Shown piece by piece: positions 33,852-42,547 of a stretch of DNA of 64,000 nucleotides. The position numbers and the translations under genes are program-made. The notes under the pieces were generated by a model. The model was not told the origin of the DNA. It did no database searches and was given only the letters and a program-made list of their open reading frames with translations. Every line of letters begins with the position of its first letter. Position 1 is the stretch's first letter. The stretch comes from Bacillota bacterium (GTDB lineage: Bacteria > Bacillota > Bacilli > Paenibacillales > NBRC-103111). The DNA is taken from positions 62,001-126,000 of the forward strand of contig JAEWGW010000046.1 of NCBI GenBank assembly GCA_023388055.1. The letters run 5' to 3'.

Positions 33852-35342
33852 TTATTTCAACTTAAACGCAATGTCATTCCACAGCAGCTCATTGCGGAAG
33901 GCACGCAGCTTCGTGTCGTTGTCAATGATGATGCACTCGATGCCCATCATATCAGCGAAATCCGCCAGCTGTTCCGCAGTCACCACATAGGAGAAGCCGG
34001 TGTGGTGGGCGCCGCCTGCATAAATCCAGGCTTCGGTCGCTACCTGCAGGGACGGCTGGGTTTTCCACAGCACCCGCGCTACGGGCAGCTTCGGCATGGC
34101 ATGCTCCTGCTTCACCGCATCCACCACATTGACGATCATCCGGAACCGGTTGCCCAGGTCCACGATAGTGGCGTTCAACGCGGCGCCTTCCCGGCTGTCG
34201 AAGACCATCCGGGCCGGATCGGCCTTGCCGCCGATTCCCAGAGCATGCACCTCCAGGCGGGGTTTGGTGGAGGCGATGGTGGGGCAAATTTCCAGCATGT
34301 GGGAGCCCAGTACCATTTCATTTTCCTTGTCCATATGATAGGTGTAGTCCTCCATAAAGGAGGTGCCTACGTTGCCTGCCATAATCTTCATCAGACGGAC
34401 CAGCGCAGAGGTTTTCCAGTCGCCTTCGCCGCCGAAGCCATAACCGTCCTCCATCAGCCGTTGAACAGCAAGTCCGGGAAGCTGCTTCAGGCCATGCAGG
34501 TCCTCGAAGGTAGTAGTGAAGGCAGTGAAGCCGCCCTCCTCCAGGAAGCTTCGCATGCCCAGCTCAATCCGCGCCTGATACTTGATGGAATCCTGATAAG
34601 CGCCGGGAGCTTGTGCTTCCGCAGGCAGCTCATATTGCTCCTTGTACTTCGCGAACAACTCCTCAACCGCTTCCTCGGAGACCGCATTCACGCGCTCTAC
34701 CAGATCGCCTACGCCATACCCGTTGATGGACCAGCCGAACTTGATCTGCGCTTCCACCTTGTCGCCTTCGGTTACTGCCACCTGGCGCATATTATCGCCG
34801 AAGCGGGCCACCTTGAGACGGCGGCTTTCGATGACGGCAATCGCCGTTCTCATCCAAGCACCGATACGCTCCTGGGTAGAGGGATGCTCCCAATATCCGT
34901 TAACTACCTTGCGGGCTACACCCATACGGGTATTGATAAAGCCGTATTCCCGGTCGCCGTGGGCGGCCTGATTCAGGTTCATGAAGTCCATGTCGATGGA
35001 ATCCCACGGAATATCCCGGTTGAACTGCGTGTGCAGGTGGAGCAGGGGCTTCTGCAGAATGGACAGGCCGGCGATCCACATTTTGGCCGGGGAGAAGGTG
35101 TGCATCCAGGTGATTAGACCGGCACAGTTGGGATCATTGTTCGCCTCAGCCAGCAGATCGCGGATTTCCTCAGGTGTTTTGACAACCGGCTTAAATACCA
35201 CCTTACCGGAGATGGCGGCGGAAGCGTCCAGCTTCTCCGTGATGATGCGGGAGTGGCGGGCTACCTCCTCCAGCGTTTCCGGACCGTACAGGTGCTGGCT
35301 TCCGGTGACAAACCAAAATTCATAGGTTTTCATATTCAACAT
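33852..35342 (-). CDS. araA: L-arabinose isomerase
   Basis: A 496-residue manganese enzyme converting L-arabinose to L-ribulose. EFWFVTGSQHLYG, GLITWMHTFSPAKMW, LLHLHTQFN, GFGGEGDWKTSAL and MVLGSHMLEICP match AraA of Bacillus throughout. The Glu and His metal ligands are in FGGEGDW, GSHMLE and AGGAHHT. The ATG at 35342 has GAGG 7 bases upstream. Last gene of araD-araB-araA, 15 bases after araB. Confidence 0.97.
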   Translation of the reverse strand: MLNMKTYEFWFVTGSQHLYGPETLEEVARHSRIITEKLDASAAISGKVVFKPVVKTPEEIRDLLAEANNDPNCAGLITWMHTFSPAKMWIAGLSILQKPLLHLHTQFNRDIPWDSIDMDFMNLNQAAHGDREYGFINTRMGVARKVVNGYWEHPSTQERIGAWMRTAIAVIESRRLKVARFGDNMRQVAVTEGDKVEAQIKFGWSINGYGVGDLVERVNAVSEEAVEELFAKYKEQYELPAEAQAPGAYQDSIKYQARIELGMRSFLEEGGFTAFTTTFEDLHGLKQLPGLAVQRLMEDGYGFGGEGDWKTSALVRLMKIMAGNVGTSFMEDYTYHMDKENEMVLGSHMLEICPTIASTKPRLEVHALGIGGKADPARMVFDSREGAALNATIVDLGNRFRMIVNVVDAVKQEHAMPKLPVARVLWKTQPSLQVATEAWIYAGGAHHTGFSYVVTAEQLADFADMMGIECIIIDNDTKLRAFRNELLWNDIAFKLK

Positions 35343-35357
35343 GTTTCTGCCTCTTTT

Positions 35358-36971
35358 CTACGGATTAGTTGATTCGTTCAAATGCTCCACAGCCGCACGT
35401 TCAATAGCCAGACCCTGCTTATAACGCTGCATAAAGACCTCGAAGCCTTCCACATCCTTGGGATCGGGGGAAATGGAGGAAACCGCCTTGCCGGCGAATA
35501 TCTTGCTGCCCAGATACGCCTCCAGCGATTCCTGCTCTGCCTTCCGGTTCATATAGGAGGCCAAGAGCGCTATCCCCCATGCTCCACCTTCGCCAGCCGT
35601 TTCCATGACGGAAACGGGAACATCCAGAGCGCCGGCCATCAGCTTTTGGCCGACAACCGGGGTTTTGAACAAACCGCCGTGGCCCAAAATTTCATCCAGC
35701 TGAACGGACTCCTGCTTCAAAAGAAGGTCCATGCCGATTTTTAACGCCCCCATCGCCGTAAACAAATGGACACGCATGAAATTGGCGAGGCTGAAATGGC
35801 TGCCCGGGGTCCGGACAAACAAAGGCCGGCCTTCCTCAAAATGAGTCATATGCTCGCCTGACAAATAACCGTAAGCCAACAAACCGCCGCCGTCCGGATC
35901 GCCCTGGAGGGCCAGATTGTACAATGTCCCGTACAACTGGTCGGGATTGGCCTTAAGACCCATGGCCTTGCCAAACTCATCGAACAGCCCCACCCAAGCA
36001 TTGAGATCCGAGGAGCAGTTGTTGGAATGGGCCATGGCCACAGGACTGCCCGACGGCGTCGTCACCAGATCTATTTCCTCGTACGGCCGGGAAAGCTCCT
36101 TTTCCAACACAACCATGGCAAACACCGAGGTCCCGGCGGAAACATTGCCTGTCCGTGGCGCAACGCTGTTGGTGGCCACCATCCCTGTCCCCGCATCCCC
36201 CTCCGGCGGGCAGAAGGGAATTCCGGCAGCAAGCTCTCCGGTTACATCCAGAAGCCTGGCCCCTTCCTCCGTCAAAACACCGGCCTGCTCTCCTGCAACC
36301 AGCACCTCCGGAAGAATATCCTCCAGCTTCCAAGGAAATTGCTTGGGGGCAATCAGGGCATCGAACCGCTCCACCATACCCGCGTTGTAAGTCTTCGTAT
36401 GCATGTCGATGGGAAACATCCCCGATGCTTCGCCAACGCCCAGCACCTTCTGCCCCGTAAGCTTCCAGTGAATGTACCCGGCCAATGTAGTTAAATAATG
36501 AATCCGGTCCACATGCTCTTCCCCGTTCAGCACCGCCTGGTACAGATGGGCAATGCTCCAGCGTTGGGGAATATGGAAATGGAAGCTGCCGCTTAGTGCC
36601 TCCGACGCCTGCCCGGTGATGTTATTGCGCCACGTGCGGAAGGGAACCAGCAATTCCCCGGCCTGATCGAAGGCCATATAACCGTGCATCATGCCGCTGA
36701 AGCCGATGGCTCCAACGGTGCGCAGCGTGACGCCGTAACGGGTGTTCACTTCAGCAGCCATTTTCCGGTAGCTGTCCTGCACACCCTTCCAGATTTCCTC
36801 CAGACCGTAGGTCCAGATTTGGTTCACATAGCTGTTCTCCCAATCATGGCTGCCGGAGGCAAGAGACTCTCCATCCTCCCCGATCAGGACGGTTTTAATG
36901 CGGGTGGAGCCAAGCTCGATTCCAAGAGCGGTGGCGCCGCTTAGAATCCGGTTTTTCAGGTCATCGTTCAT
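35358..36971 (-). CDS. araB: Ribulokinase, FGGY family
   Basis: A 537-residue FGGY carbohydrate kinase. ALGIELGSTRIKTVLI is the N-terminal phosphate-binding motif, GFSGMMHGYMAF lies near the active site, and ETAGEGGAWGIALLASYM is the C-terminal FGGY-type signature. Between araD and araA it must be the L-ribulokinase, although its sequence is of the xylulokinase-like type often found in Paenibacillaceae rather than the classic Bacillus AraB. The ATG at 36971 has AGGAGG 7 bases upstream. The longer frame from 37094 runs into araD. Confidence 0.9.
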   Translation of the reverse strand: MNDDLKNRILSGATALGIELGSTRIKTVLIGEDGESLASGSHDWENSYVNQIWTYGLEEIWKGVQDSYRKMAAEVNTRYGVTLRTVGAIGFSGMMHGYMAFDQAGELLVPFRTWRNNITGQASEALSGSFHFHIPQRWSIAHLYQAVLNGEEHVDRIHYLTTLAGYIHWKLTGQKVLGVGEASGMFPIDMHTKTYNAGMVERFDALIAPKQFPWKLEDILPEVLVAGEQAGVLTEEGARLLDVTGELAAGIPFCPPEGDAGTGMVATNSVAPRTGNVSAGTSVFAMVVLEKELSRPYEEIDLVTTPSGSPVAMAHSNNCSSDLNAWVGLFDEFGKAMGLKANPDQLYGTLYNLALQGDPDGGGLLAYGYLSGEHMTHFEEGRPLFVRTPGSHFSLANFMRVHLFTAMGALKIGMDLLLKQESVQLDEILGHGGLFKTPVVGQKLMAGALDVPVSVMETAGEGGAWGIALLASYMNRKAEQESLEAYLGSKIFAGKAVSSISPDPKDVEGFEVFMQRYKQGLAIERAAVEHLNESTNP

Positions 36972-36999
36972 GAGCATTCCTCCTGGGAGCTTCTCGTCA

Positions 37000-37710
37000 C
37001 TATTGAGGGATTGATTTGGTTTGCCCGTAATAAGCGTTGGCCCCGTGCTTCCGCAAAAAGTGGCGGTCCAACAGGGTCTGGTCCATCGGCTCAATGCCGG
37101 GGTTCAGCTGGAAGGTATGGAAGGCCATCTTGGCCACTTCCTCCAGCACAACAGCGTTGTGGACGGCATTATGGGCATCCTTGCCCCAGGTGAAGGGCGC
37201 ATGGCAGTTCACCAGCACACCCGGAACCTGCAGCGGGTCCAGGCCCAGGCTTTGAAAGGTTTCGATAATAACGTTGCCGGTTTCCAGCTCGTATGCGCCC
37301 TTAATCTCAGCCTCTGTCATAGGGCGGGTACAGGGAACCTTGCCGTAGAAATAATCCGCATGGGTGGTCCCCAGCGCCGGAATCCCGCGTCCTGCCTGGG
37401 CCCAGGCTGTAGCCCACGGGGAATGGGTATGGACGATGCCGCCGATTCCCGGAAACGCCTTATACAGCGCCACATGGGTGGCCGTATCCGAGGAAGGTTT
37501 GTACTCTCCCTCCACCGTTTTGCCATCCAAATCCACAACCACCATATGCTCCGCTTTCATCACATCGTAGGATACGCCGCTGGGTTTAATCACCACCAGG
37601 CCGCGCTCCCGGTCGATACCGCTTACATTCCCCCACGTAAAGGTAACCAGGCCGTGCTTGGGCAGGTCCAAATTGGCCTCCAGCACCTCTTCCTTCAGCT
37701 TTTCAAGCAA
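37000..37710 (-). CDS. araD: L-ribulose-5-phosphate 4-epimerase
   Basis: A 236-residue class II aldolase-fold epimerase making D-xylulose 5-phosphate. LVTFTWGNVSGIDRERG, KPSGVSYD, KPSSDTATHVALYKAF and the zinc pair HTHSPWAT are near-identical to B. subtilis AraD; Tyr in the C-terminal AYYGQ is the catalytic position. I place the start at TTG 37710, which gives the family N-terminus (LEKLKEEVLEANL) with AGGAG 8 bases upstream; GTG at 37719 is the alternative. First gene after the AraR operator. Confidence 0.95.
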   Translation of the reverse strand: MLEKLKEEVLEANLDLPKHGLVTFTWGNVSGIDRERGLVVIKPSGVSYDVMKAEHMVVVDLDGKTVEGEYKPSSDTATHVALYKAFPGIGGIVHTHSPWATAWAQAGRGIPALGTTHADYFYGKVPCTRPMTEAEIKGAYELETGNVIIETFQSLGLDPLQVPGVLVNCHAPFTWGKDAHNAVHNAVVLEEVAKMAFHTFQLNPGIEPMDQTLLDRHFLRKHGANAYYGQTKSIPQ

Positions 37711-37772
37711 CTCTCCCACTCCTATCCTAAATAATACCCGCAAGGCAACGCAGGGCCTTTCATTCATTTCTC

Positions 37773-37797
37773 ATTATACAATTGTACGTACAAGTTT
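37773..37797 (-). promoter_or_regulatory. araDBA promoter with AraR operator
   Basis: Minus strand TATAAT (37778-37773) is preceded by the palindrome TTGTACGTACAA (37793-37782), the core of the AraR box known from B. subtilis (ATTTGTACGTACAAAT). The operator fills the -35/-10 spacer, so AraR bound there blocks polymerase. Confidence 0.85.
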
Positions 37798-37810
37798 GCT
37801 ATAGTTTTGG

Positions 37811-38896
37811 CTATTTTTTTGTGGAGGACCGTACAATTAATTCGGGGGTATAAAGCTTCCCCTTGGGTTTGGCCGCCTTGCCTGCGATCATCCGCAAAAG
37901 CAGCTCCACCGCCTCCTGGCCCATCAGCGATTTGGGATGGGTCAGGGTGGTCAGCTTGGTTTCCGTTGCGGTAGCCAAGCTGGAATCATCGAAGCCCACC
38001 ACAGCCACATCCTCCGGTACGGACAAGCCGGACTGCCGGATGACCTCCATCAATTGGACCGCCAGCTCGTCATTGTAACAGACAAAAGCCGTAGGCCGGC
38101 CGGCTTCCCGGGACAGGAGCTGCATAGCCGCCTCCAAGGGTTTGGTTCCTTTTTCCTCCGTGGCGTACTGGACCACCAGCTCAGGCTGAATGGCCAAGCC
38201 CTTCTCCCGGTAAGCCTGGCGGAAGCCCTTCAGCCGATTCACCCCCTGCATATCGTCCATCTTGAAAAAACCGGCAATCCGCTCATGACCCAAGCCCAGC
38301 AGATGCCGCACCGACAGGGCACCGCCCAGGACATCGTCGGTTTTCAGGCAGGGACCATCCAGTTCCGGGTACTGCTCGTTCAGCATAATATACGGAATCC
38401 CGCGGTATTCCAGGGCCAGGTACAAGTCCAGATTGGGGTTGCCCTCCGCGCTTTTGGTTGGTTCGATGATGAGCCCGCTCAAGGGCTGGCCCAGCATCAT
38501 CTCCAGCGCCTCCCGCTCCCGCAGCTTGTCATTGTCCGTGCTGGACAGGAGAAGCCGGTAGCCTTTGCTGCGCAGGGCCGCCTCCGCGCCGCGGACGATA
38601 TGGGGGAAGATATAGTCGGAGATATAGGTGGTAATCAGGCCTACTGTCCGGACCGATCCGGAATGACCCGTCTGAGGTGCCGACACAAAGGTTCCTTTGC
38701 CCTGGATGCGCGACAGCCAGCCCTCCCCCTCCAGCTCGCCGAAGGCCTGTCTCACGGTTTGGCGGCTGACGCTGAAACGCTCCGCCAATTCATTTTCCGA
38801 CGGCATCAGGTCCCCGGGCTTCATTATTCCGTTGTGGAACCAGGCCTGGATTTCCTGTTTGACCTGCATATATTTGGGCACCGTTTTTTCCTTCAA
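37811..38896 (-). CDS. araR: Arabinose repressor AraR (GntR DNA-binding, LacI-type sensor)
   Basis: A 361-residue chimeric repressor. Residues 1-75 are a GntR winged helix (KPGDLMPSENELAERFSVSRQTVRQAF; RIQGKGTFV) and the rest is a LacI/PBP ligand domain (VGLITTYISDYIFPHIVRG, VAVVGFDDSSLAT). L-Arabinose releases AraR from its boxes. The start is TTG at 38896, with GGAGG 8 bases upstream, matching the short N-terminus of B. subtilis AraR; an upstream TTG at 38911 overlaps the ribosome binding site. Operators lie at 37782-37793 and 38970-39001. Confidence 0.93.
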   Translation of the reverse strand: MKEKTVPKYMQVKQEIQAWFHNGIMKPGDLMPSENELAERFSVSRQTVRQAFGELEGEGWLSRIQGKGTFVSAPQTGHSGSVRTVGLITTYISDYIFPHIVRGAEAALRSKGYRLLLSSTDNDKLREREALEMMLGQPLSGLIIEPTKSAEGNPNLDLYLALEYRGIPYIMLNEQYPELDGPCLKTDDVLGGALSVRHLLGLGHERIAGFFKMDDMQGVNRLKGFRQAYREKGLAIQPELVVQYATEEKGTKPLEAAMQLLSREAGRPTAFVCYNDELAVQLMEVIRQSGLSVPEDVAVVGFDDSSLATATETKLTTLTHPKSLMGQEAVELLLRMIAGKAAKPKGKLYTPELIVRSSTKK

Positions 38897-38969
38897 ATCA
38901 TAAACCTCCAATGATAGGGCATGTCGAAGCCGAGCAGTTGTATGGTAAATAGTATATCATTTTTTCATG

Positions 38970-39001
38970 TTGTATGTACATGTTGTTGTATGTACATGTT
39001 G
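38970..39001. promoter_or_regulatory. Tandem AraR-type operators upstream of araR
   Basis: TTGTATGTACATGTTG occurs twice without a gap (38970-38985 and 38986-39001). The TTGTANGTACA core is the AraR half-site pattern seen at the araDBA promoter. A TATACT -10-like box lies just downstream on the minus strand, so these should mediate autoregulation. Confidence 0.75.
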
Positions 39002-39044
39002 CAGCATGTATCCTTCTGCGTTTAAAAGTAATTCTCCCGCCTAC

Positions 39045-39072
39045 TTGAAATACCAATAATTCCGAGTATAAT
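39045..39072 (+). promoter_or_regulatory. Promoter of the 109-residue gene
   Basis: TTGAAA (39045-39050), 16-base spacer, TATAAT (39067-39072), 43 bases before the ATG. Confidence 0.7.
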
Positions 39073-39114
39073 ACTAAGTATATAAACAAAGCTAAATGAA
39101 GGAGCGTGGCGCAG

Positions 39115-39444
39115 ATGAATGTGACGCATTCCCAATACACCCAACAATGGATCAATGACCATTTGGACTTATATAACTACGCGGGAGAACAAGGAGATCT
39201 GGAGTGGCAGCAGGAGATTCTGCAGGCTCTGGAGGAAAAGGAGCAGCGTATCGCCTCCGAATGGAAGACAAAAACAAAAGATGAGCTTTGGCGCCAATAT
39301 GATGAAGTGAACGGGCTATTGCTGGAATTGTACGCCGAGCTGCGGGGACGGGACAAAAAAGAGCAGCAGGAGCTGATTGAGCGGCTTCTGCTCCTCAAGC
39401 AGCAGCGGCTGGAAATATCCCGTCAGCTGGCCATTATCAGCTGA
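39115..39444 (+). CDS. Unknown 109-residue helical protein
   Basis: No family recognised. The protein is rich in Glu, Gln, Leu and Arg (for example LEEKEQRIASEWKTKTKDEL and ELIERLLLLKQQRLEISRQL) and should be almost wholly helical, probably a coiled coil; it has no membrane segment or signal. ATG at 39115 has AAGGAG 10 bases upstream and a good promoter; a GTG at 39106 abuts that site. A hydrolase gene follows after 68 bases on the same strand and may be co-transcribed. Confidence 0.6.
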   Translation: MNVTHSQYTQQWINDHLDLYNYAGEQGDLEWQQEILQALEEKEQRIASEWKTKTKDELWRQYDEVNGLLLELYAELRGRDKKEQQELIERLLLLKQQRLEISRQLAIIS

Positions 39445-39512
39445 TATTTAACGGACAGACCTTTGTCACACCGGGACATGAACAAGGAACTGCACATGAT
39501 GGAGGGATTTGT

Positions 39513-40328
39513 ATGGAGCTTCAGCGTACCGTCAAAACAGAACACGCAGATCTGGCCGTAACCATGCATTATCCGTCAGTCGGCGGCAAAGGGGAAACCC
39601 TGCCCCTGATTGTGTTCTGCCATGGCTTTACCGGCAGCCGCATCGGTGCGGACCGGCTGTTCGTTCAGGCAGCCCGCTATTTCAGCGAGGCGGGCTATCT
39701 GGTAGTCCGCTTCGACTACGGCGGCTGCGGCGAAAGCACCGGCAGCTACGGGGACGGCGGCATGGAGCAGCTGGTGAAGGAAACCCGCATTATACTGGAC
39801 TATACCCTCTCCTTCGATTGTGTGGATCTGTCCCGGGTTACCCTTCTTGGCCACAGTTTGGGCGGCGCCGTTGCCGTCCAAACCGCCTTCCGCGACAGGA
39901 GGGTGAAGCGGCTGGTGCTGTGGGCCCCCGTTGCCCATCCCTTGGCGGATATTGTCCGGATCATCGGCCAGGAGGCTCACCGGAATATCATGGCCGCAGG
40001 GAAAACAGACTATCTGGGCTATACCCTGACCGACCGTTTCCTCCAATCTCTGGCTAACGCCCAACCACTGCAGGAAACCAGACAGATCCGCGGCGATGTA
40101 TTGGTGCTCCATGGCGCAGAGGATGAGGTGATTGCAAGCGACGCCGCCCATCTCTATCAGAAGGCCTTCTGGATGCGCAGCGACGGCATGAGCGACAAGG
40201 AGATTTTGCTGCAGGCAGACCACTCCTTTACAGGACAGGAAAACCGGGACCGGCTGTTCGGCCTGACTGCGGACTGGCTGCGTATTCATGATCCCAAACG
40301 CGGTGAGTGGAACCACTACGTCATCTAG
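39513..40328 (+). CDS. Alpha/beta hydrolase (serine esterase/peptidase type)
   Basis: A 271-residue alpha/beta hydrolase. The oxyanion motif is FCHGFTGSRIG, the nucleophile elbow GHSLGG (Ser near residue 115), the acid Asp lies in LHGAEDEV and the His in QADHSFTG. It resembles the feruloyl-esterase-like and dienelactone-type intracellular hydrolases; the substrate is unknown. No signal peptide. GGAGGG lies 7 bases before the ATG and a terminator follows. Confidence 0.85.
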   Translation: MELQRTVKTEHADLAVTMHYPSVGGKGETLPLIVFCHGFTGSRIGADRLFVQAARYFSEAGYLVVRFDYGGCGESTGSYGDGGMEQLVKETRIILDYTLSFDCVDLSRVTLLGHSLGGAVAVQTAFRDRRVKRLVLWAPVAHPLADIVRIIGQEAHRNIMAAGKTDYLGYTLTDRFLQSLANAQPLQETRQIRGDVLVLHGAEDEVIASDAAHLYQKAFWMRSDGMSDKEILLQADHSFTGQENRDRLFGLTADWLRIHDPKRGEWNHYVI

Positions 40329-40385
40329 CTCCCTGGAAATCCATCGTATGGAGCTGGCGGATTGAAGCATAATAGGTACAGGCAT

Positions 40386-40419
40386 CCTCCCGGGTTCGGC
40401 TTGGGAGGTTTTTCTTTTT
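40386..40419 (+). terminator. Terminator after the alpha/beta hydrolase gene
   Basis: CCTCCC (40386-40391) pairs with GGGAGG (40403-40408), followed by TTTTTCTTTTT. Confidence 0.85.
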
Positions 40420-40441
40420 CCCGCAAAAAAAATGTTTGGAA

Positions 40442-40486
40442 TGTTCATTAAGGTTTATTTACGTTCATTTGGAAGTGTGATATAGT
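40442..40486 (+). promoter_or_regulatory. Promoter and candidate operator of the deoR-kduD unit
   Basis: TTTACG (40458-40463), 17-base spacer, TATAGT (40481-40486). GTTCATT occurs at 40443 and 40463, 20 bases apart and overlapping the -35 region, a possible DeoR-family binding site. Confidence 0.5.
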
Positions 40487-40561
40487 ATATTCAAACATCG
40501 TTGTTTGCCGGGGGAGAGCGGATTGTGTTGCTTCCCCGATTCTCTCCTCGGAGGCAAGCTT

Positions 40562-41314
40562 ATGTCCACCATTAAGCGTCACGAGCAAATTTTGGAAATC
40601 CTCATTACCGAGAAGGAAGCCACCGTGTCCAGGCTCAGCGAGGAATTAGGCGTATCCGGCAAAACCATCCGCGAGGATCTGGAGAAGCTGGAGAAGAAGG
40701 GCCTGCTGCGGAGATTCCACGGCGGGGCGGCCTTGGCCAATGAAGGCTTTGCCGGGCTGTTTCCCGACTCCCTGCCCAATTCCAAGAACGAAGATGCCAA
40801 GGCACAGGCGGCCAGGCGGGGACTGGAGCTTGTACATACGGGAGAGGTTATCGCATTGGACGGCGGCAGTACGACGCTGGCTATGGCGAAGCTCCTGGAC
40901 AACATTCCCATCACCGTCGTCACCAACGACCTGTTTATTATCGGGGAGCTGGTGAAGAAGGACAAGGTAAGACTGGTGGTCCCTGGCGGCTACCGCAACC
41001 GCAACCAGCTGATCAACGAAAATTTCGCCTCCATCATCGGCAATATGAACATCCAGAAGGCGTTTATTTCCGCAACAGGCATTCACGAGGAATACGGACT
41101 GACGGTGTTTACCCAGGCCATTGTGAGCCAGAAGCGGGCGATTATGCAGGCTGCTGCGGAATGTTATTGTGTAGCGGACCACACCAAGTTCAATCAATGT
41201 GCCCTGCTCACCTTCGCCAAGCCGGAGGAGTTGACGGCCATTGTGACGGACCCCGGGCTGCCGGACGAAACCGTCCAGCGTTATACGGCTAGAGGGATAC
41301 AGCTCATCCGCTGA
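40562..41314 (+). CDS. DeoR-family transcriptional regulator
   Basis: A 250-residue regulator. The DeoR helix-turn-helix is IKRHEQILEILITEKEATVSRLSEEL plus a KTIREDLEKLEKKGLLRRFHGGA wing; the C-terminal phosphosugar sensor has ALDGGSTTLAMAKLL and VVTNDLFIIGEL. These repressors respond to phosphorylated sugars. The ATG at 40562 has GGAGG 7 bases upstream. kduD follows after 48 bases and is the likely target, probably together with the regulator itself. Confidence 0.9.
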   Translation: MSTIKRHEQILEILITEKEATVSRLSEELGVSGKTIREDLEKLEKKGLLRRFHGGAALANEGFAGLFPDSLPNSKNEDAKAQAARRGLELVHTGEVIALDGGSTTLAMAKLLDNIPITVVTNDLFIIGELVKKDKVRLVVPGGYRNRNQLINENFASIIGNMNIQKAFISATGIHEEYGLTVFTQAIVSQKRAIMQAAAECYCVADHTKFNQCALLTFAKPEELTAIVTDPGLPDETVQRYTARGIQLIR

Positions 41315-41362
41315 TTCCATACATTTTACACAATCCCTATCTAATTTAAAGGAGATGTCTTA

Positions 41363-42118
41363 ATGAGCGCGTTTGATCTCACAGGAAAAGTAGCATTAGT
41401 CACAGGCGGTACAGTAGGTCTCGGAGCCGGCATGTCCTTGGCACTGGCCAACGCAGGCGCAGATCTGGTATTGGTTACCTATACCGATAACGATGACACT
41501 GTATTGAACGAGTGCAATAAAATCGGCCGCCGCTGCCACGTTATCACCGCTGACCTGAGCAAGGAAGAAGAGCTTCCGGGTGTTGTTGAGAAGGCAATCG
41601 CTGCTTTCGGACACATTGACATCCTTGTTAACAACGCGGGTATTATCCGCCGCGCTCCGATCGCCGAGCACTCTGCCAAGGACTGGCATGATGTTATCAA
41701 CCTGAACCTGAACACTGTGTTCTTCCTGACCCAGCTGGTAGGCCGTCACATGATCGAACGCGGATCCGGCAAAATCATCAGCGTTGCTTCCATGTTGTCC
41801 TACGAGGGCGGTATCCTGGTTCCTGGCTACGCAGCCTCCAAGCATGGCGTTGCCGGCTTGACCAAGGCGTTCGCCAACGAATGGGCATCCAAGGGTGTTA
41901 ATGTTAACGCCATCGCTCCCGGATACTTCGAAACCCGCAACACCGCTCCGATCCGTCAGGATGCCGAGCGCACCGATACCATCACTGCACGTATCCCGGC
42001 CGGCCGTTGGGGCCAACCGGAAGACCTGGGCGGCCCTGCCGTATTCCTGGCTTCCTCCGCTGCCGACTACCTGCATGGCCATATCCTGAACGTGGACGGC
42101 GGCTGGCAAGCACGCTAA
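41363..42118 (+). CDS. kduD: 2-dehydro-3-deoxy-D-gluconate 5-dehydrogenase KduD
   Basis: A 251-residue SDR that reduces 5-keto-4-deoxyuronate-derived sugar acid (DKII) to KDG in pectin breakdown. TGGTVGLGAGM binds NAD, NNAGIIRRAPIAEHSAKDWHD is the KduD signature, YAASK gives the catalytic Tyr/Lys, and the end reads HGHILNVDGGWQAR. RBS AAAGGAG is 7-8 bases upstream. Synonymous codons favour AAC, TTC, TAC and CGT, as in highly expressed genes. No kduI, kdgK or kdgA is seen nearby, so the pathway is split in this genome. Confidence 0.93.
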   Translation: MSAFDLTGKVALVTGGTVGLGAGMSLALANAGADLVLVTYTDNDDTVLNECNKIGRRCHVITADLSKEEELPGVVEKAIAAFGHIDILVNNAGIIRRAPIAEHSAKDWHDVINLNLNTVFFLTQLVGRHMIERGSGKIISVASMLSYEGGILVPGYAASKHGVAGLTKAFANEWASKGVNVNAIAPGYFETRNTAPIRQDAERTDTITARIPAGRWGQPEDLGGPAVFLASSAADYLHGHILNVDGGWQAR

Positions 42119-42163
42119 TCCATTGGTTATACACTGCCTGCGGCATACCGCGGCAGCACAGAG

Positions 42164-42195
42164 ACCGGTTCCGCTATTGCGGAGCCGGTTTTTTT
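42164..42195 (+). terminator. kduD terminator
   Basis: ACCGGTTCCGC pairs with GCGGAGCCGGT (42164-42190, one G-U pair, TATT loop), followed by a run of Ts. Confidence 0.9.
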
Positions 42196-42280
42196 GCGTT
42201 GTGTGACAGAAGCCCGCCAACCTGATCAGGATACCGCTGGCCCCATCAAAAATAGTGCCGCTCTACGATGTCGGTTGAAC

Positions 42281-42460
42281 TCGCGGACCGTACAGCCGTT
42301 ATTTCCCTCATTTGGGCCACTTTTCGATTTTCGCGGACAGAGGTTCCGTTATTTCGCTTCAGACGCGTGAATTCCCCATGTTTGATCACATATAACGGCT
42401 CCTGAGTCCGATCCGGAGGCAAAAAGGCGTTTTTATGTGCCATAACGGATCTACAGTCCG
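42281..42460. repeat. Mirrored 50-bp-spaced repeat, two direct then two inverted copies
   Basis: CGCGGAC ... CCGTTAT starts at 42282 and 42332; the inverted form ATAACGG ... GTCCG starts at 42392 and 42442. Each like pair is exactly 50 bases apart. Outer copies pair best with each other (GTA core) and inner copies likewise (AGG core), so the whole element is a nested dyad. It fills the gene-free 487 bases between kduD and the next gene. Confidence 0.9.
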
Positions 42461-42509
42461 TCGGACCTCCCCTTCATTTTCCGGGGGTACCCTACGGGCT
42501 GCCAAGATT

Positions 42510-42547
42510 TTAAGAGAACATTAAGCAGGCGCTCAGACGGGTTTAAG
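42510..42547 (+). promoter_or_regulatory. Helically phased TTAAG repeats
   Basis: TTAAG at 42510, 42521 and 42543, that is 11 and 22 bases apart. Direct repeats with 11-base phasing are typical of OmpR-type response regulator sites. It lies 60-95 bases before the secreted protein gene. Weak, inferred. Confidence 0.35.

Noticed and set aside
42281..42460. CRISPR array
   Set aside because: Copies are about 19 bp and diverged, half are inverted, and there are only four; no cas genes are in the window.
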